From a bacterium (GTDB taxonomy: Bacteria; Zixibacteria; MSB-5A5; GN15; FEB-12): DNA of 5,274 bases. Each line of letters opens with the position of its first letter. The first letter of the stretch is position 1. Of the stretch, positions 1 to 5,274 are shown in pieces. The stretch lies in the NCBI GenBank assembly GCA_030668045.1, contig DAOUUR010000214.1, positions 1-5,274 of the forward strand. The letters run 5' to 3'. Made by a program: the position numbers and the translations under genes. Under the pieces are notes generated by a model. It was not told the DNA's origin. It saw only the letters and a list, made by a program, of their open reading frames with translations, and did no database searches.

Positions 1-318
1 CGTCAACTCGCAGCGTGAGTGCCTTGACCGATCATGATCAGCCAACTCATGTTTAGTTAGTCTGACAACGCCGCCATTGATGATGGCAGTGATGATATCG
101 GGTGCCAGCGAAGGAAGTCGCAAAAGGCGAGACAGGTAGCCGATGGTAAGTCGCTCGTGGCTGGCTATAGCAGGCACGGTCAGATTGGCGTCTTGCGTCA
201 ACCGTCCCTGAAAGTCATGAGCTCGAGCGATGATCCTGAGCAGTCCGGGATCGGCTGCCGTCTGGTCATCGGCGTTTTCGACGAGCATTCTCATCTCACG
301 GCCGACTAGCCAGCTCAT
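1..318 (-). pseudogene. Recombinase (resolvase-type) C-terminal fragment, runs off the window
   Basis: An open frame on the minus strand starts at ATG 318-316 and is still open at base 1 (106 codons). Its middle, about 73-303, reads like the C-terminal helix-turn-helix region of large serine recombinases of the resolvase type: GREMRMLVENADDQ, then a DPGLLRIIARAH segment, then YLSRLLRLPSLAPDIITAII. The N-terminal catalytic domain (with the serine nucleophile) is absent, and the expected continuation after the AIINGR-type motif is missing. Homology starts and stops at two 33-bp direct repeats, so the ATG and the last 23 or so codons come from repeat and flanking DNA, not from the recombinase. 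It is a non-functional remnant; whether the fused frame is ever translated is unknown. The family call rests on remembered family sequence. Confidence 0.72.
40..72 (-). repeat. 33-bp direct repeat, copy 1
   Basis: This 33-bp stretch matches 308-340 at 30 of 33 positions in the same orientation. On the minus strand it begins GGCGTTGTCAGACTAACT. It contains an imperfect dyad (GTTGTC-A-GAC-t-AAC). It lies exactly where similarity to the recombinase ends. It could be an insertion-sequence end, a recombination site or a duplicated junction; the element is not recognised. Confidence 0.8.
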
Positions 319-340
319 GAATAGTTAGTCTGACAACGCC
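308..340 (-). repeat. 33-bp direct repeat, copy 2
   Basis: Second copy, 268 bp from the first, differing at three positions (one A/G change and a TT to AA change). It lies just before the point where the recombinase similarity begins (about 303). It supplies the ATG (318-316) of the fragment's open frame, with an in-frame TAA three codons upstream. Confidence 0.8.
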
Positions 341-362
341 CGTGTGTCGGTCCTACGCACTG

Positions 363-770
363 CTATTTAGGTGCGCAATTGCCGAACACGACGAAGCCGA
401 TATCCTCGACGCTGATATTGGCAGTCATCGAACCGGTCTTGAGCGAAATCACCGCGCTCCAAGCCTCTTTTCCCTGCTGCCCATGAAGATAGACAGCGCC
501 GTCTGTCGACTTGATGCCGCCGATCAACTCTTCGCGGTCGGGATCGCCCATCGAAATGGACACAAGCTCCTTCTTCTCCAGATCCAGCATCACGATTGGT
601 GCAAGATTGGCGTCCTTCGGCGAGACGCGTTTGCATTCGCCAAAGGGCTTGCATTCCCGAACCTCGTTGAAAGCGCAGATGAAGACCTTGTCGGCCGACT
701 GTGCCACCGCGGTTGCCTGGGCTGTGAGAAGAGCTGCGCCCGCAACAATTGAAAGTGAGCGTCGCATCAT
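363..770 (-). CDS. Small secreted protein of unknown function, four cysteines
   Basis: This encodes 135 residues that I cannot place in a named family. The N-terminus is a classical Sec signal peptide: MMRR, a hydrophobic stretch at about 5-20, and a probable cleavage site after AVA (near residue 23), so the mature protein of about 112 residues should be periplasmic or secreted. Four cysteines remain after cleavage (C32, C40, C46, C132), enough for two disulfides. A strong ribosome binding site AGGAGG (775-780) lies 4 nt before the first ATG and 7 nt before the second ATG (767-765), so the second Met is the better-spaced start and the protein may be 134 residues. It follows the LTxxQ-like gene on the same strand after 107 bp, which may hold its own promoter. 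Gene reality is well supported; function is unknown. Confidence 0.82.
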   Translation of the reverse strand: MMRRSLSIVAGAALLTAQATAVAQSADKVFICAFNEVRECKPFGECKRVSPKDANLAPIVMLDLEKKELVSISMGDPDREELIGGIKSTDGAVYLHGQQGKEAWSAVISLKTGSMTANISVEDIGFVVFGNCAPK

Positions 771-774
771 GTGA

Positions 775-780
775 CCTCCT
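775..780 (-). promoter_or_regulatory. Strong ribosome binding site for the four-cysteine secreted protein
   Basis: The minus strand reads AGGAGG here, a full match to the anti-Shine-Dalgarno core. Spacing is 4 nt to the first ATG and 7 nt to the second, which favours the second of the two adjacent Met codons. Confidence 0.8.
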
Positions 781-877
781 AAAGCGCTACCCGGCTCCCC
801 TTGATTTCAAAGCGAGACGGTATCCATACGACATGCGGGAATATCCTTAAGTCCCTTACAAACGCCGACCTCCGCGC

Positions 878-1279
878 TTAGCGCAAGAGCATGCGTTTCA
901 CAATATCCGTCTGTTCAGCGACGATCCTTCGATGTTCCTGCAACTGAGACGGATTGAGGATTTTCGAAAGACGCTGCTCCGTCCAGGCGCTGACCTCGCT
1001 CATCTCGCTCCTCAGGGCCATTAGTCCGAACAGCCCCGGTTTCTGGCCCGATTTGAGATCAATTCCATGTTTCTGGAAAATGGCCTGCCGAGCGCGCATA
1101 GACTCCTGCATGACCGGCTTCACCGCGGCCTTCTGTTCCGGCGCTAGTTTCAAGCGAGCTTCGAACCGTGCGATTTCCTCCGCGCTCATCATTTGAGCAC
1201 GCGCTGAGGGAACCGCAGTCAGAGTGATAATGGTCACAGCAAAAGCTACAACCAACGTCGTGAACAGCTGTCTATCCAT
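878..1279 (-). CDS. Periplasmic protein with LTxxQ-like motifs (Spy/CpxP-type)
   Basis: From the chosen ATG (1279-1277) the protein has 133 residues. It starts with a signal peptide: MDRQ, a hydrophobic core at about 5-22, and cleavage after ARA at residue 28. The mature part is charged and apparently all helical. Two segments resemble the LTxxQ repeat of the Spy/CpxP family: LAPEQ (45-49), and LNPSQLQ (108-114). Members are periplasmic helical proteins linked to envelope stress and chaperoning, so a similar role is inferred. The frame extends 18 codons further up to an ATG at 1333, but those residues would precede the signal peptide and that ATG has no clear Shine-Dalgarno, whereas GGGGA lies about 7 nt before the ATG at 1279. 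A GCGC-TTA-GCGC palindrome (874-884) overlaps the TAA stop. Family assignment is moderate; secretion is well supported. Confidence 0.75.
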   Translation of the reverse strand: MDRQLFTTLVVAFAVTIITLTAVPSARAQMMSAEEIARFEARLKLAPEQKAAVKPVMQESMRARQAIFQKHGIDLKSGQKPGLFGLMALRSEMSEVSAWTEQRLSKILNPSQLQEHRRIVAEQTDIVKRMLLR

Positions 1280-1440
1280 AACCAATTCCCCGCAGGCAAC
1301 CTGTCCGTCCCAAATGGATCGAGATATCCCCATAGAGCAACTCGTCCAGCCAATCGAGTCGGCATTGTAACGTTAACCGCACCGCGCGAGCTTCTAACCG
1401 TCGGATGTCGGCTGGGGAGCGGAGTTGAACTTGAAAGTTC

Positions 1441-2004
1441 TCACCTGACTTCCTGCCAAGTCATCGCAGCGTTCAGCCGCTGCACAAACTGTCCTCCAAG
1501 AACCCAGACCCCTATGAAGAATACGACCGCACTCACGATTAGCCCGTAGGCAACAAAAGTGGCTTCCTGTCCAAAGCTGACGCCACCAACACTCTCTGCC
1601 AGGTGGCCTGCGCCTAGATAGAAAAAACCGAAGACAATCCAGATCAACACTAGACCCTGGAATAGCAGCGAGCCGCCAATGAGTCCGAGGCCCCAAGAGT
1701 GACGAGATTTGCTGATGGGTTTGTCGGTAAGCCTGAATATACCGAACAGTTGGCTTTTGAGGCGTCCAAATCCTTCTTTGCCAAGAAACGGCAGGCTTCC
1801 GAACCAGATCAATTCGCCTCCAAGGAAGATCCCACCGATCAGCGAGGCAGACTCCGTTCCCGACAAGCCGAGCAACGGAATTGCGATCGGTGTCAGGACC
1901 ATCGAAATAATCGGAAGAACGAACATTGCCATGCCGAGCTTGTAACGCCAGCCGACGGGTGTGGTCGGTTGACTAGACGGCGGCGGATTCTTGTTCGCAG
2001 ACAT
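1441..2004 (-). CDS. Transporter-suffix-domain membrane protein
   Basis: This encodes a 187-residue inner-membrane protein. After a proline-rich, hydrophilic N-terminus (1-17) come WRYKLGMAMFVLP and two hydrophobic segments at about 22-45 and 52-72, then LGKEGFGRLKSQLFG (about 74-88), then two more hydrophobic segments at about 105-130 and 148-170. The W-R-lG-lFvLp, lGLSg and GkEgf-lK-lfG pattern matches my memory of the short 'transporter suffix' domain, found alone or at the C-terminus of RND-type transporters; no specific function is known. The start is supported by GAGGAG (2011-2016), 6 nt before the ATG. It follows the M24 gene after 91 bp on the same strand with no convincing terminator between, so co-transcription is likely. 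A GAACTT-GA-AAGTTC palindrome (1427-1440) abuts the stop but lacks a T-run. Confidence 0.8.
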   Translation of the reverse strand: MSANKNPPPSSQPTTPVGWRYKLGMAMFVLPIISMVLTPIAIPLLGLSGTESASLIGGIFLGGELIWFGSLPFLGKEGFGRLKSQLFGIFRLTDKPISKSRHSWGLGLIGGSLLFQGLVLIWIVFGFFYLGAGHLAESVGGVSFGQEATFVAYGLIVSAVVFFIGVWVLGGQFVQRLNAAMTWQEVR

Positions 2005-2010
2005 GCCGCG

Positions 2011-2016
2011 CTCCTC
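2011..2016 (-). promoter_or_regulatory. Ribosome binding site of the transporter-suffix gene
   Basis: GAGGAG on the minus strand, 6 nt before the ATG at 2004-2002. It fixes the start of the membrane protein and shows it can be translated independently of the M24 gene 91 bp upstream. Confidence 0.75.
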
Positions 2017-2095
2017 AGCTCTTTCTCACGCTATTCGGCCTCTGGTTCGGATCATCCACACCGGCACAAAGCCGACGGACACGAAAACGGAGGCA

Positions 2096-3352
2096 TTACG
2101 ACATCGTCGCCAGATCCTTGTCGTCGATATCGAAGTAGCTCAATGGTGCCATTCGGCGAAGACCATTGCTTTCGACCACCCATTGATCTTCATTCCAGAT
2201 CTGCTGGTGACCGTGCTTCTCGTCGTCGACAATGATCGTCGGTTCGAGGCAAAGGACCATGCCTTCCTCAAGCGGCACGTCGAAGTCCTGCTTGTCGGCA
2301 GGGTTCATCTGCGGCATCTCGTCCATCTGAGCACCGATGCCATGTCCCAGCATTACGAGCGGATAGCCCTTGCGATCATGTGCATCGATGAACTTCTCAA
2401 CCATGCTCGAGATCATTTGCCCAGGCTTAATAGTGGTCATGATTTCATGGTAATTGTGGATATTCCATTCGTATGCATCACGGATCTTGGATGAAGTGTC
2501 ACCCAGAATTCGGCAACGGCCGTAGTCGGTAGTGACCCCGCCGAACGGCATAAATCCCACGTCAGAACAGATCACGTCGCCTTCCTTGTAGACGCGTCCG
2601 TCCGGCGTCCATACCAGACCCATGATCCCTGAACCCGGCTCGTAGCGGTAAGTCAGGTTGAGACAGTGCTGCATCGAAGACGGTTCGAGCGCGAAACGTT
2701 GGGCCATCTTTGATGCCATAGTAAAGTCCTGCCAACCCACCTCAGCCTCGCTCATCGTGTCCCAGAGGATGCGGTTGTGGACCTTGCACGCCTCCTCCAT
2801 GAGTTCGATTTCCTCGGCGCACTTGATCATCCGCTTCTTGGCCAGATGAATACCCATGCCGATATATTCGACGTCAGGCGTGAGTTTCTGCAGCTCCTGG
2901 AACGCATAAAGATCCGGAATGGCGTCTACGCCGATGCGCTTTGCCCCCCCGTGTGTTGCTATGGCCTCAGCAACCTGGCGAGCCCAACGTCGCGGCACCG
3001 AGCGGAGGTACGACTCACTCCCTGCCGAGCGCCACTTGTCGGCCTTCCAGATGGAACCCGGCTTGGCGGGGTCGTACATGCCTCCGGGTGAATGCGGATG
3101 GCTTTCCTCGAAGGAGTCGTTGGCAAACGTTGAAACAAGAGCGTCCTTCGAAATCAAATAGCCGAAGCAGTTGTCGGATTCGGGATGGAACCGAGTCATT
3201 ATATCGAAAGCATATCGGGTGTTGCCGTAATCCCAAACATAGAGAAAATCGAGATCGTGCTCCTTGATCAAGTCGAGCACCCGCTGGCTACGGTATTTGT
3301 AGATGGCTTGGATTTTGTTTTCAGGCAGCAGGTATTTCAAGTTTTCTCTCAC
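2096..3352 (-). CDS. M24-family metalloenzyme, DddP-like (creatinase/aminopeptidase P fold)
   Basis: This encodes 418 residues with two domains: an N-terminal creatinase-type domain (about 20-160, with YRSQRVLDLIKEHDLDFLYV and NTRYAFD) and a C-terminal pita-bread domain (about 180-405). All five metal ligands are visible: D264 (CSDVG), D276 (TTDYGR), H337 (GHGIG), E370 (CLEP) and E394 (VVES). The position seven after H337, normally His in aminopeptidase P and prolidase, is D344 in MDEMP. As I remember it, the DMSP lyase DddP has a catalytic Asp in a DEWP motif there, and its N-terminal RYA-D segment is also similar. No signal peptide, so cytoplasmic. The start is GTG (3352-3350), directly after an in-frame TGA, with GGAG 4 nt upstream; TTG at codon 5 is possible. 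A sigma70-like promoter lies at 3403-3431 within the inverted repeat. Fold is certain; substrate is unknown, perhaps a small zwitterion rather than a peptide. Confidence 0.93.
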   Translation of the reverse strand: MRENLKYLLPENKIQAIYKYRSQRVLDLIKEHDLDFLYVWDYGNTRYAFDIMTRFHPESDNCFGYLISKDALVSTFANDSFEESHPHSPGGMYDPAKPGSIWKADKWRSAGSESYLRSVPRRWARQVAEAIATHGGAKRIGVDAIPDLYAFQELQKLTPDVEYIGMGIHLAKKRMIKCAEEIELMEEACKVHNRILWDTMSEAEVGWQDFTMASKMAQRFALEPSSMQHCLNLTYRYEPGSGIMGLVWTPDGRVYKEGDVICSDVGFMPFGGVTTDYGRCRILGDTSSKIRDAYEWNIHNYHEIMTTIKPGQMISSMVEKFIDAHDRKGYPLVMLGHGIGAQMDEMPQMNPADKQDFDVPLEEGMVLCLEPTIIVDDEKHGHQQIWNEDQWVVESNGLRRMAPLSYFDIDDKDLATMS

Positions 3353-3402
3353 TCAGCTCCAACTAAATGGACCTCAATCCGCGAAGGTTCCAACACAGGT
3401 GT

Positions 3403-3431
3403 ATTATCTGCTAGCGAAGTGAGCACAACAA
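3403..3431 (-). promoter_or_regulatory. Predicted sigma70-like promoter of the M24 gene
   Basis: On the minus strand, -35 TTGTTG (3431-3426) is followed by a 17-bp spacer and -10 GATAAT (3408-3403). This predicts a transcript start near 3396 and a leader of about 44 nt. Both hexamers and the spacing are unchanged in the right-hand repeat copy; only one base of the spacer differs. The hexamers match the E. coli consensus at 4 and 5 of 6 positions. No experimental evidence. Confidence 0.6.
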
Positions 3432-3473
3432 TCGACGATGGCACCAATCCAAACTTCGGCCGTGGCGTAAATA

Positions 3474-3519
3474 TGCTAAACTTTGGCGCTTAGAGAATAG
3501 AACCTATATCGGCTGCTAA
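3474..3519 (-). promoter_or_regulatory. Candidate operator: two TTAGCA direct repeats 40 bp apart
   Basis: The minus strand carries TTAGCA at 3519-3514 and again at 3479-3474, in the same orientation and 40 bp apart (about four helical turns), upstream of the predicted -35. Both lie within the 77-bp stretch that is identical between the repeat copies (matching sites at 5099-5104 and 5139-5144). AraC-family proteins often bind direct repeats upstream of the promoter, so this is a plausible target for the adjacent regulator. Six-base repeats occur by chance easily. Confidence 0.3.
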
Positions 3520-3629
3520 CATTTGATCGTCTATCGTTCCAAACTACAGGACCGATTGCCCAATCCAAAGTAAGCCGTGGGAGCGCACCACCTATTCCTC
3601 GACAGTCGCTTGTCCGCCTCTTGGGAGGC

Positions 3630-4643
3630 CTAGGTAATCCGTCGGGCGGTTTCTGATGGACTTTCGCCGAAGCGGCGTTTGTATTCAGCAGCGAAGTTAC
3701 CCAAGTGACCGAAGCCGCTCATAATCGCGATCTGAGTGATATTGGCATTCAATCCTGAATTAATCAGGCGCATCCGTGCCCGGTCGAGGCGCAAATTCCT
3801 TAAATATCGCATAGGCGAGGTGCCATTGATTTTCTGAAACGTGCGCTGAAGTGATCGTACGCTAGCGCCAACCGCTATGGCGACGTCAGAGATACTGATC
3901 GGCTTGTCGGCGTGCTCTTCGAAATATTCTTCTGCCTTTCGGACTGCTCTATTTGCCGTGAGATAAACTGAATTTTCGAGACTTGAAGAATGCGAGTGCG
4001 CAAACTCCGTTAGCAAAACATTGATCAGTAGCTCTTCATAAAGAGCGGCGGAATACTTGTTGGCAAAGATCGAGTTATCTTCGTCCAGGTGGTTGTATGC
4101 GCTGGCGAGAAGTGAAAAAAATCTTCGGCCAGCGCCCGACTGAAGGTCCAGGTGGGGATGGAAAGTGATATCGGTACGGCTTTCGACGCCGGTTAGAACG
4201 GCAAGGCGGGTTCGCAATAAATCGGAATCGAAGTGGATGGAGACCGCTTGGTAAAGCAATCCGTCGTCGGCCCAATTGGTTGAATTGCTCGGAGACATGA
4301 TGACCCCGTCGCGTCCAGCAACAACATCAAGCTCGTCGCCATGACGAACACGAGACCGGCCTCGTATCGGGATTTCGATCATGTGGTCCGATCCATTGGG
4401 TTCCACCTCGAAATGCGCACCCCCGTCTATACGTTGCTCATGCGATATAAATTTCGTACGACCCATCTCGGTGGCGCGTAATTCATATTGGAATTGCCCA
4501 CTCGATGAACCAAATGCTACTGACATCGGTGAAATAGCCGCCTCGGCTGCAGCCAGTGCTACCTCGCGATCGGATGTTCGCAGCTGGGTATACGGCAGCA
4601 GCGGCAATGCATCGAACAAGTGTTGATCATTTCTAGACATCAC
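3630..4643 (-). CDS. AraC-family transcriptional regulator
   Basis: This encodes 337 residues. The N-terminal part (about 25-220) fits the AraC-type ligand-binding domain of the family that senses small aromatic or aliphatic compounds; the effector cannot be read from sequence. The C-terminal DNA-binding domain (about 230-335) has both helix-turn-helix units: ISISDVAIAVGASVRSLQRT (248-267), and NITQIAIMSGFGHLGNFAAE (301-320) followed by YKRRFGESPSE, the family signature. Length is typical and the frame is intact. The frame opens with GTG (4643) directly followed by ATG (4640); neither has a strong Shine-Dalgarno, so the ATG is equally possible. Two 11-bp palindromes lie at and just upstream of the start and may mediate control of its own expression. 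It sits between two inverted control regions and is the obvious candidate activator of the M24 operon and of whatever starts beyond 5274. Confidence 0.93.
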   Translation of the reverse strand: MMSRNDQHLFDALPLLPYTQLRTSDREVALAAAEAAISPMSVAFGSSSGQFQYELRATEMGRTKFISHEQRIDGGAHFEVEPNGSDHMIEIPIRGRSRVRHGDELDVVAGRDGVIMSPSNSTNWADDGLLYQAVSIHFDSDLLRTRLAVLTGVESRTDITFHPHLDLQSGAGRRFFSLLASAYNHLDEDNSIFANKYSAALYEELLINVLLTEFAHSHSSSLENSVYLTANRAVRKAEEYFEEHADKPISISDVAIAVGASVRSLQRTFQKINGTSPMRYLRNLRLDRARMRLINSGLNANITQIAIMSGFGHLGNFAAEYKRRFGESPSETARRIT

Positions 4644-4674
4644 TGTGATCGCTTACAATTTCGACTGATTCAGT
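4639..4674 (-). promoter_or_regulatory. Two 11-bp palindromes at the start of the araC-like gene
   Basis: ATCAC-T-GTGAT (4639-4649) spans the GTG/ATG start, and ACTGA-T-TCAGT (4664-4674) lies 15 bp upstream of it. Both are perfect dyads around one central base, centred 25 bp apart. A one-base loop cannot form a hairpin, so a protein-binding site is the better reading. The binding protein is unknown. No clear promoter is seen between here and the transposase remnant. Confidence 0.3.
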
Positions 4675-4741
4675 TTTACCGCTTGTGGGGGTTGCGGCGA
4701 AGGGATCCCTATCGGCCAGCCCCCCTGTGTGTACCGAAAAC

Positions 4742-5025
4742 CTAAATCCTGACGTAGTGGTGATGAAGTCCGCCAAGGATTGCGCGTGAACCAATGATTT
4801 CGGTCCGCTGAACGGGGCGAGAGACCGGCGCATCTTTATCCGATGATCGATGGGTTCTGATCTCGTTGTAATTGCGGGCATAGGCTTTCAGGATTCGGCG
4901 CAGATGCACCTCGCCCAACACGACGAAATGATCGACACACTCGCGCCGGATGGAGCCGATCAGCTGTTCGGCAAAGCCGCGTTCTGCCAAGGCGAGGCTG
5001 GTGCAGTAGGCTTGTCCCGGATACC
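4742..5025 (-). pseudogene. Truncated, frameshifted integrase-core (DDE) transposase, C-terminal remnant
   Basis: Reading from 5025, the minus strand gives GIRDKPTAPASPWQN, then a shift of frame, then GFAEQLIGSIRRECVDHFVV, a KAYARNYNEIRTHRS segment and SRPVQRTEI, ending ILGGLHHHYVRI and stop at 4742. This is the C-terminal part of the rve/DDE integrase core common in rhizobial insertion sequences, including the region of the last catalytic Glu (in the FAEQLIGS helix). The frame is broken at about 4985-4990 (one base lost or two gained between WQN and GFAE), and everything upstream of GIRDKP is missing, cut within 3 bp of the right inverted repeat (5028). The insertion sequence probably ended a little beyond the stop, towards 4700, but I cannot define its terminal repeat. 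It cannot make active transposase. Confidence 0.85.
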
Positions 5026-5027
5026 TA

Positions 5028-5274
5028 TGGTGCGCTCCCGCAGCTTACTTTAGATTGAGCAATCGGTCCCTTAGTTTGGAACGATCGACGATCAAATGTT
5101 AGCAGCCGATATAGGTTCTATTCTCTAAGCGCCAAAGTTTAGCATATTTACGCCACGGCCGAATTTTGGATTGGTGCCATCGTCGATTGTTGTGCTCACT
5201 TCGCTGGCAGATAATACACCTGTGTTGGGACCTTCGCGGATTGAGGTCCATTTAGTTGGAGCTGAGGGAGAGAG
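5028..5274 (-). repeat. 247-bp inverted repeat, right copy, reaches the window edge
   Basis: This is the inverted partner of 3344-3590 and may continue past the window. Its upstream end abuts the truncated transposase. In the position of the M24 start codon this copy has GGG instead of GTG (5266-5268), which also produces a GAGGGAG stretch resembling a ribosome binding site for a start just beyond the window. The GATCG-A-CGATC palindrome at about 5083-5093 is perfect here but has one mismatch in the left copy. Confidence 0.95.
5187..5215 (+). promoter_or_regulatory. Duplicate sigma70-like promoter pointing out of the window
   Basis: TTGTTG (5187-5192), 17-bp spacer, GATAAT (5210-5215), the same hexamers and spacing as in the left copy. 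It would drive plus-strand transcription from about 5222 into a gene starting beyond 5274. Its conservation in a duplicated copy suggests that it still works; the gene is not visible. Confidence 0.55.

Larger units (their letters stand above)
3344..3590 (+). repeat. 247-bp inverted repeat, left copy (control region of the M24 gene)
   Basis: Position x here pairs with 8618 minus x in the right copy (5028-5274), in inverted orientation. I count 12 mismatches and no gaps (about 95% identity): 3344, 3351, 3389, 3412, 3454, 3532, 3547, 3548, 3560, 3566, 3576 and 3578. Positions 3455-3531 match without a difference. The copy covers nearly the whole gap between the M24 start and the regulator stop, plus the first three codons of the M24 gene. 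It encodes no credible protein. It carries the M24 promoter and probably its operator. Confidence 0.95.

Noticed and set aside
342..752. Plus-strand open frame of 136 codons opposite the four-cysteine protein
   Set aside because: It is antisense to a gene with a signal peptide and a strong ribosome binding site, and its own translation shows no recognisable domain.
878..1333. Start of the LTxxQ-like gene at ATG 1333
   Set aside because: It would put 18 polar residues ahead of a clear signal peptide and lacks a ribosome binding site; ATG 1279 has GGGGA upstream.
1699..2494. Plus-strand open frames over the membrane protein and the end of the M24 gene
   Set aside because: They lie opposite well-supported genes; their translations are rich in Arg and His and show no family motif.
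2096..3352. Naming the M24 gene dddP
   Set aside because: The DEMP motif and local similarity suggest kinship only; overall similarity looks limited, and the second Asp two residues after the first ligand, which I recall in DddP, is Gly (G266) here.
3185..3493. Plus-strand 102-codon frame entering the left inverted repeat
   Set aside because: It starts inside the M24 gene on the opposite strand and runs across its start and promoter; no domain or ribosome binding site is seen.
3616..3629. GCCTC-TTGG-GAGGC hairpin just after the regulator stop, as a terminator
   Set aside because: The stem has only five pairs and no T-run follows on the minus strand, so an intrinsic terminator is not supported.
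4633..4881. Minus-strand 82-codon frame overlapping the transposase end
   Set aside because: It is another frame of the insertion-sequence remnant; the transposase frame carries the recognisable motifs.
1..5274. tRNA, rRNA, CRISPR array or origin of replication
   Set aside because: No spaced short repeats, cloverleaf-like sequence or iteron clusters were seen on reading both strands; no covariance search could be run.

Overview
The window looks like accessory DNA from an alphaproteobacterium, most likely a member of the Rhizobiales. This rests on protein resemblance (the resolvase-type recombinase and the integrase-core transposase remnants both look like rhizobial elements) and on moderately high GC; it is inference from recall, with no database search. 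All recognisable genes lie on the minus strand.

Layout from left to right. Positions 1-340 hold a fragment of a resolvase-type recombinase (about 73-303), bounded exactly on both sides by two 33-bp direct repeats. Next come three small minus-strand genes: a secreted four-cysteine protein (363-770), a secreted protein with LTxxQ-like (Spy/CpxP-type) motifs (878-1279), and a four-helix membrane protein of the 'transporter suffix' type (1441-2004). Upstream of these is a 418-residue M24 'pita-bread' metalloenzyme (2096-3352), probably co-transcribed with the membrane protein. It keeps all five metal ligands but has Asp where peptidases of this fold have a catalytic His, as remembered for the DMSP lyase DddP. 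An AraC-family regulator (3630-4643) follows, then a truncated and frameshifted transposase remnant (4742-5025).

The most notable structure is a 247-bp inverted repeat, 3344-3590 and 5028-5274, about 95% identical by manual alignment (12 mismatches). It encloses the araC-like gene and the transposase remnant. Each copy carries the same sigma70-like promoter (TTGTTG, 17-bp spacer, GATAAT) pointing outward. The left copy drives the M24 gene; the right copy points to whatever lies beyond the window. The GTG start of the M24 gene reads GGG in the right copy, so the right-hand gene must start differently or be dead. The simplest reading is a regulator between two outward-facing operons with duplicated control regions, formed by an inverted duplication or a rearrangement next to an insertion sequence. 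The repeats could also support inversion of the 1.44-kb middle segment by homologous recombination.
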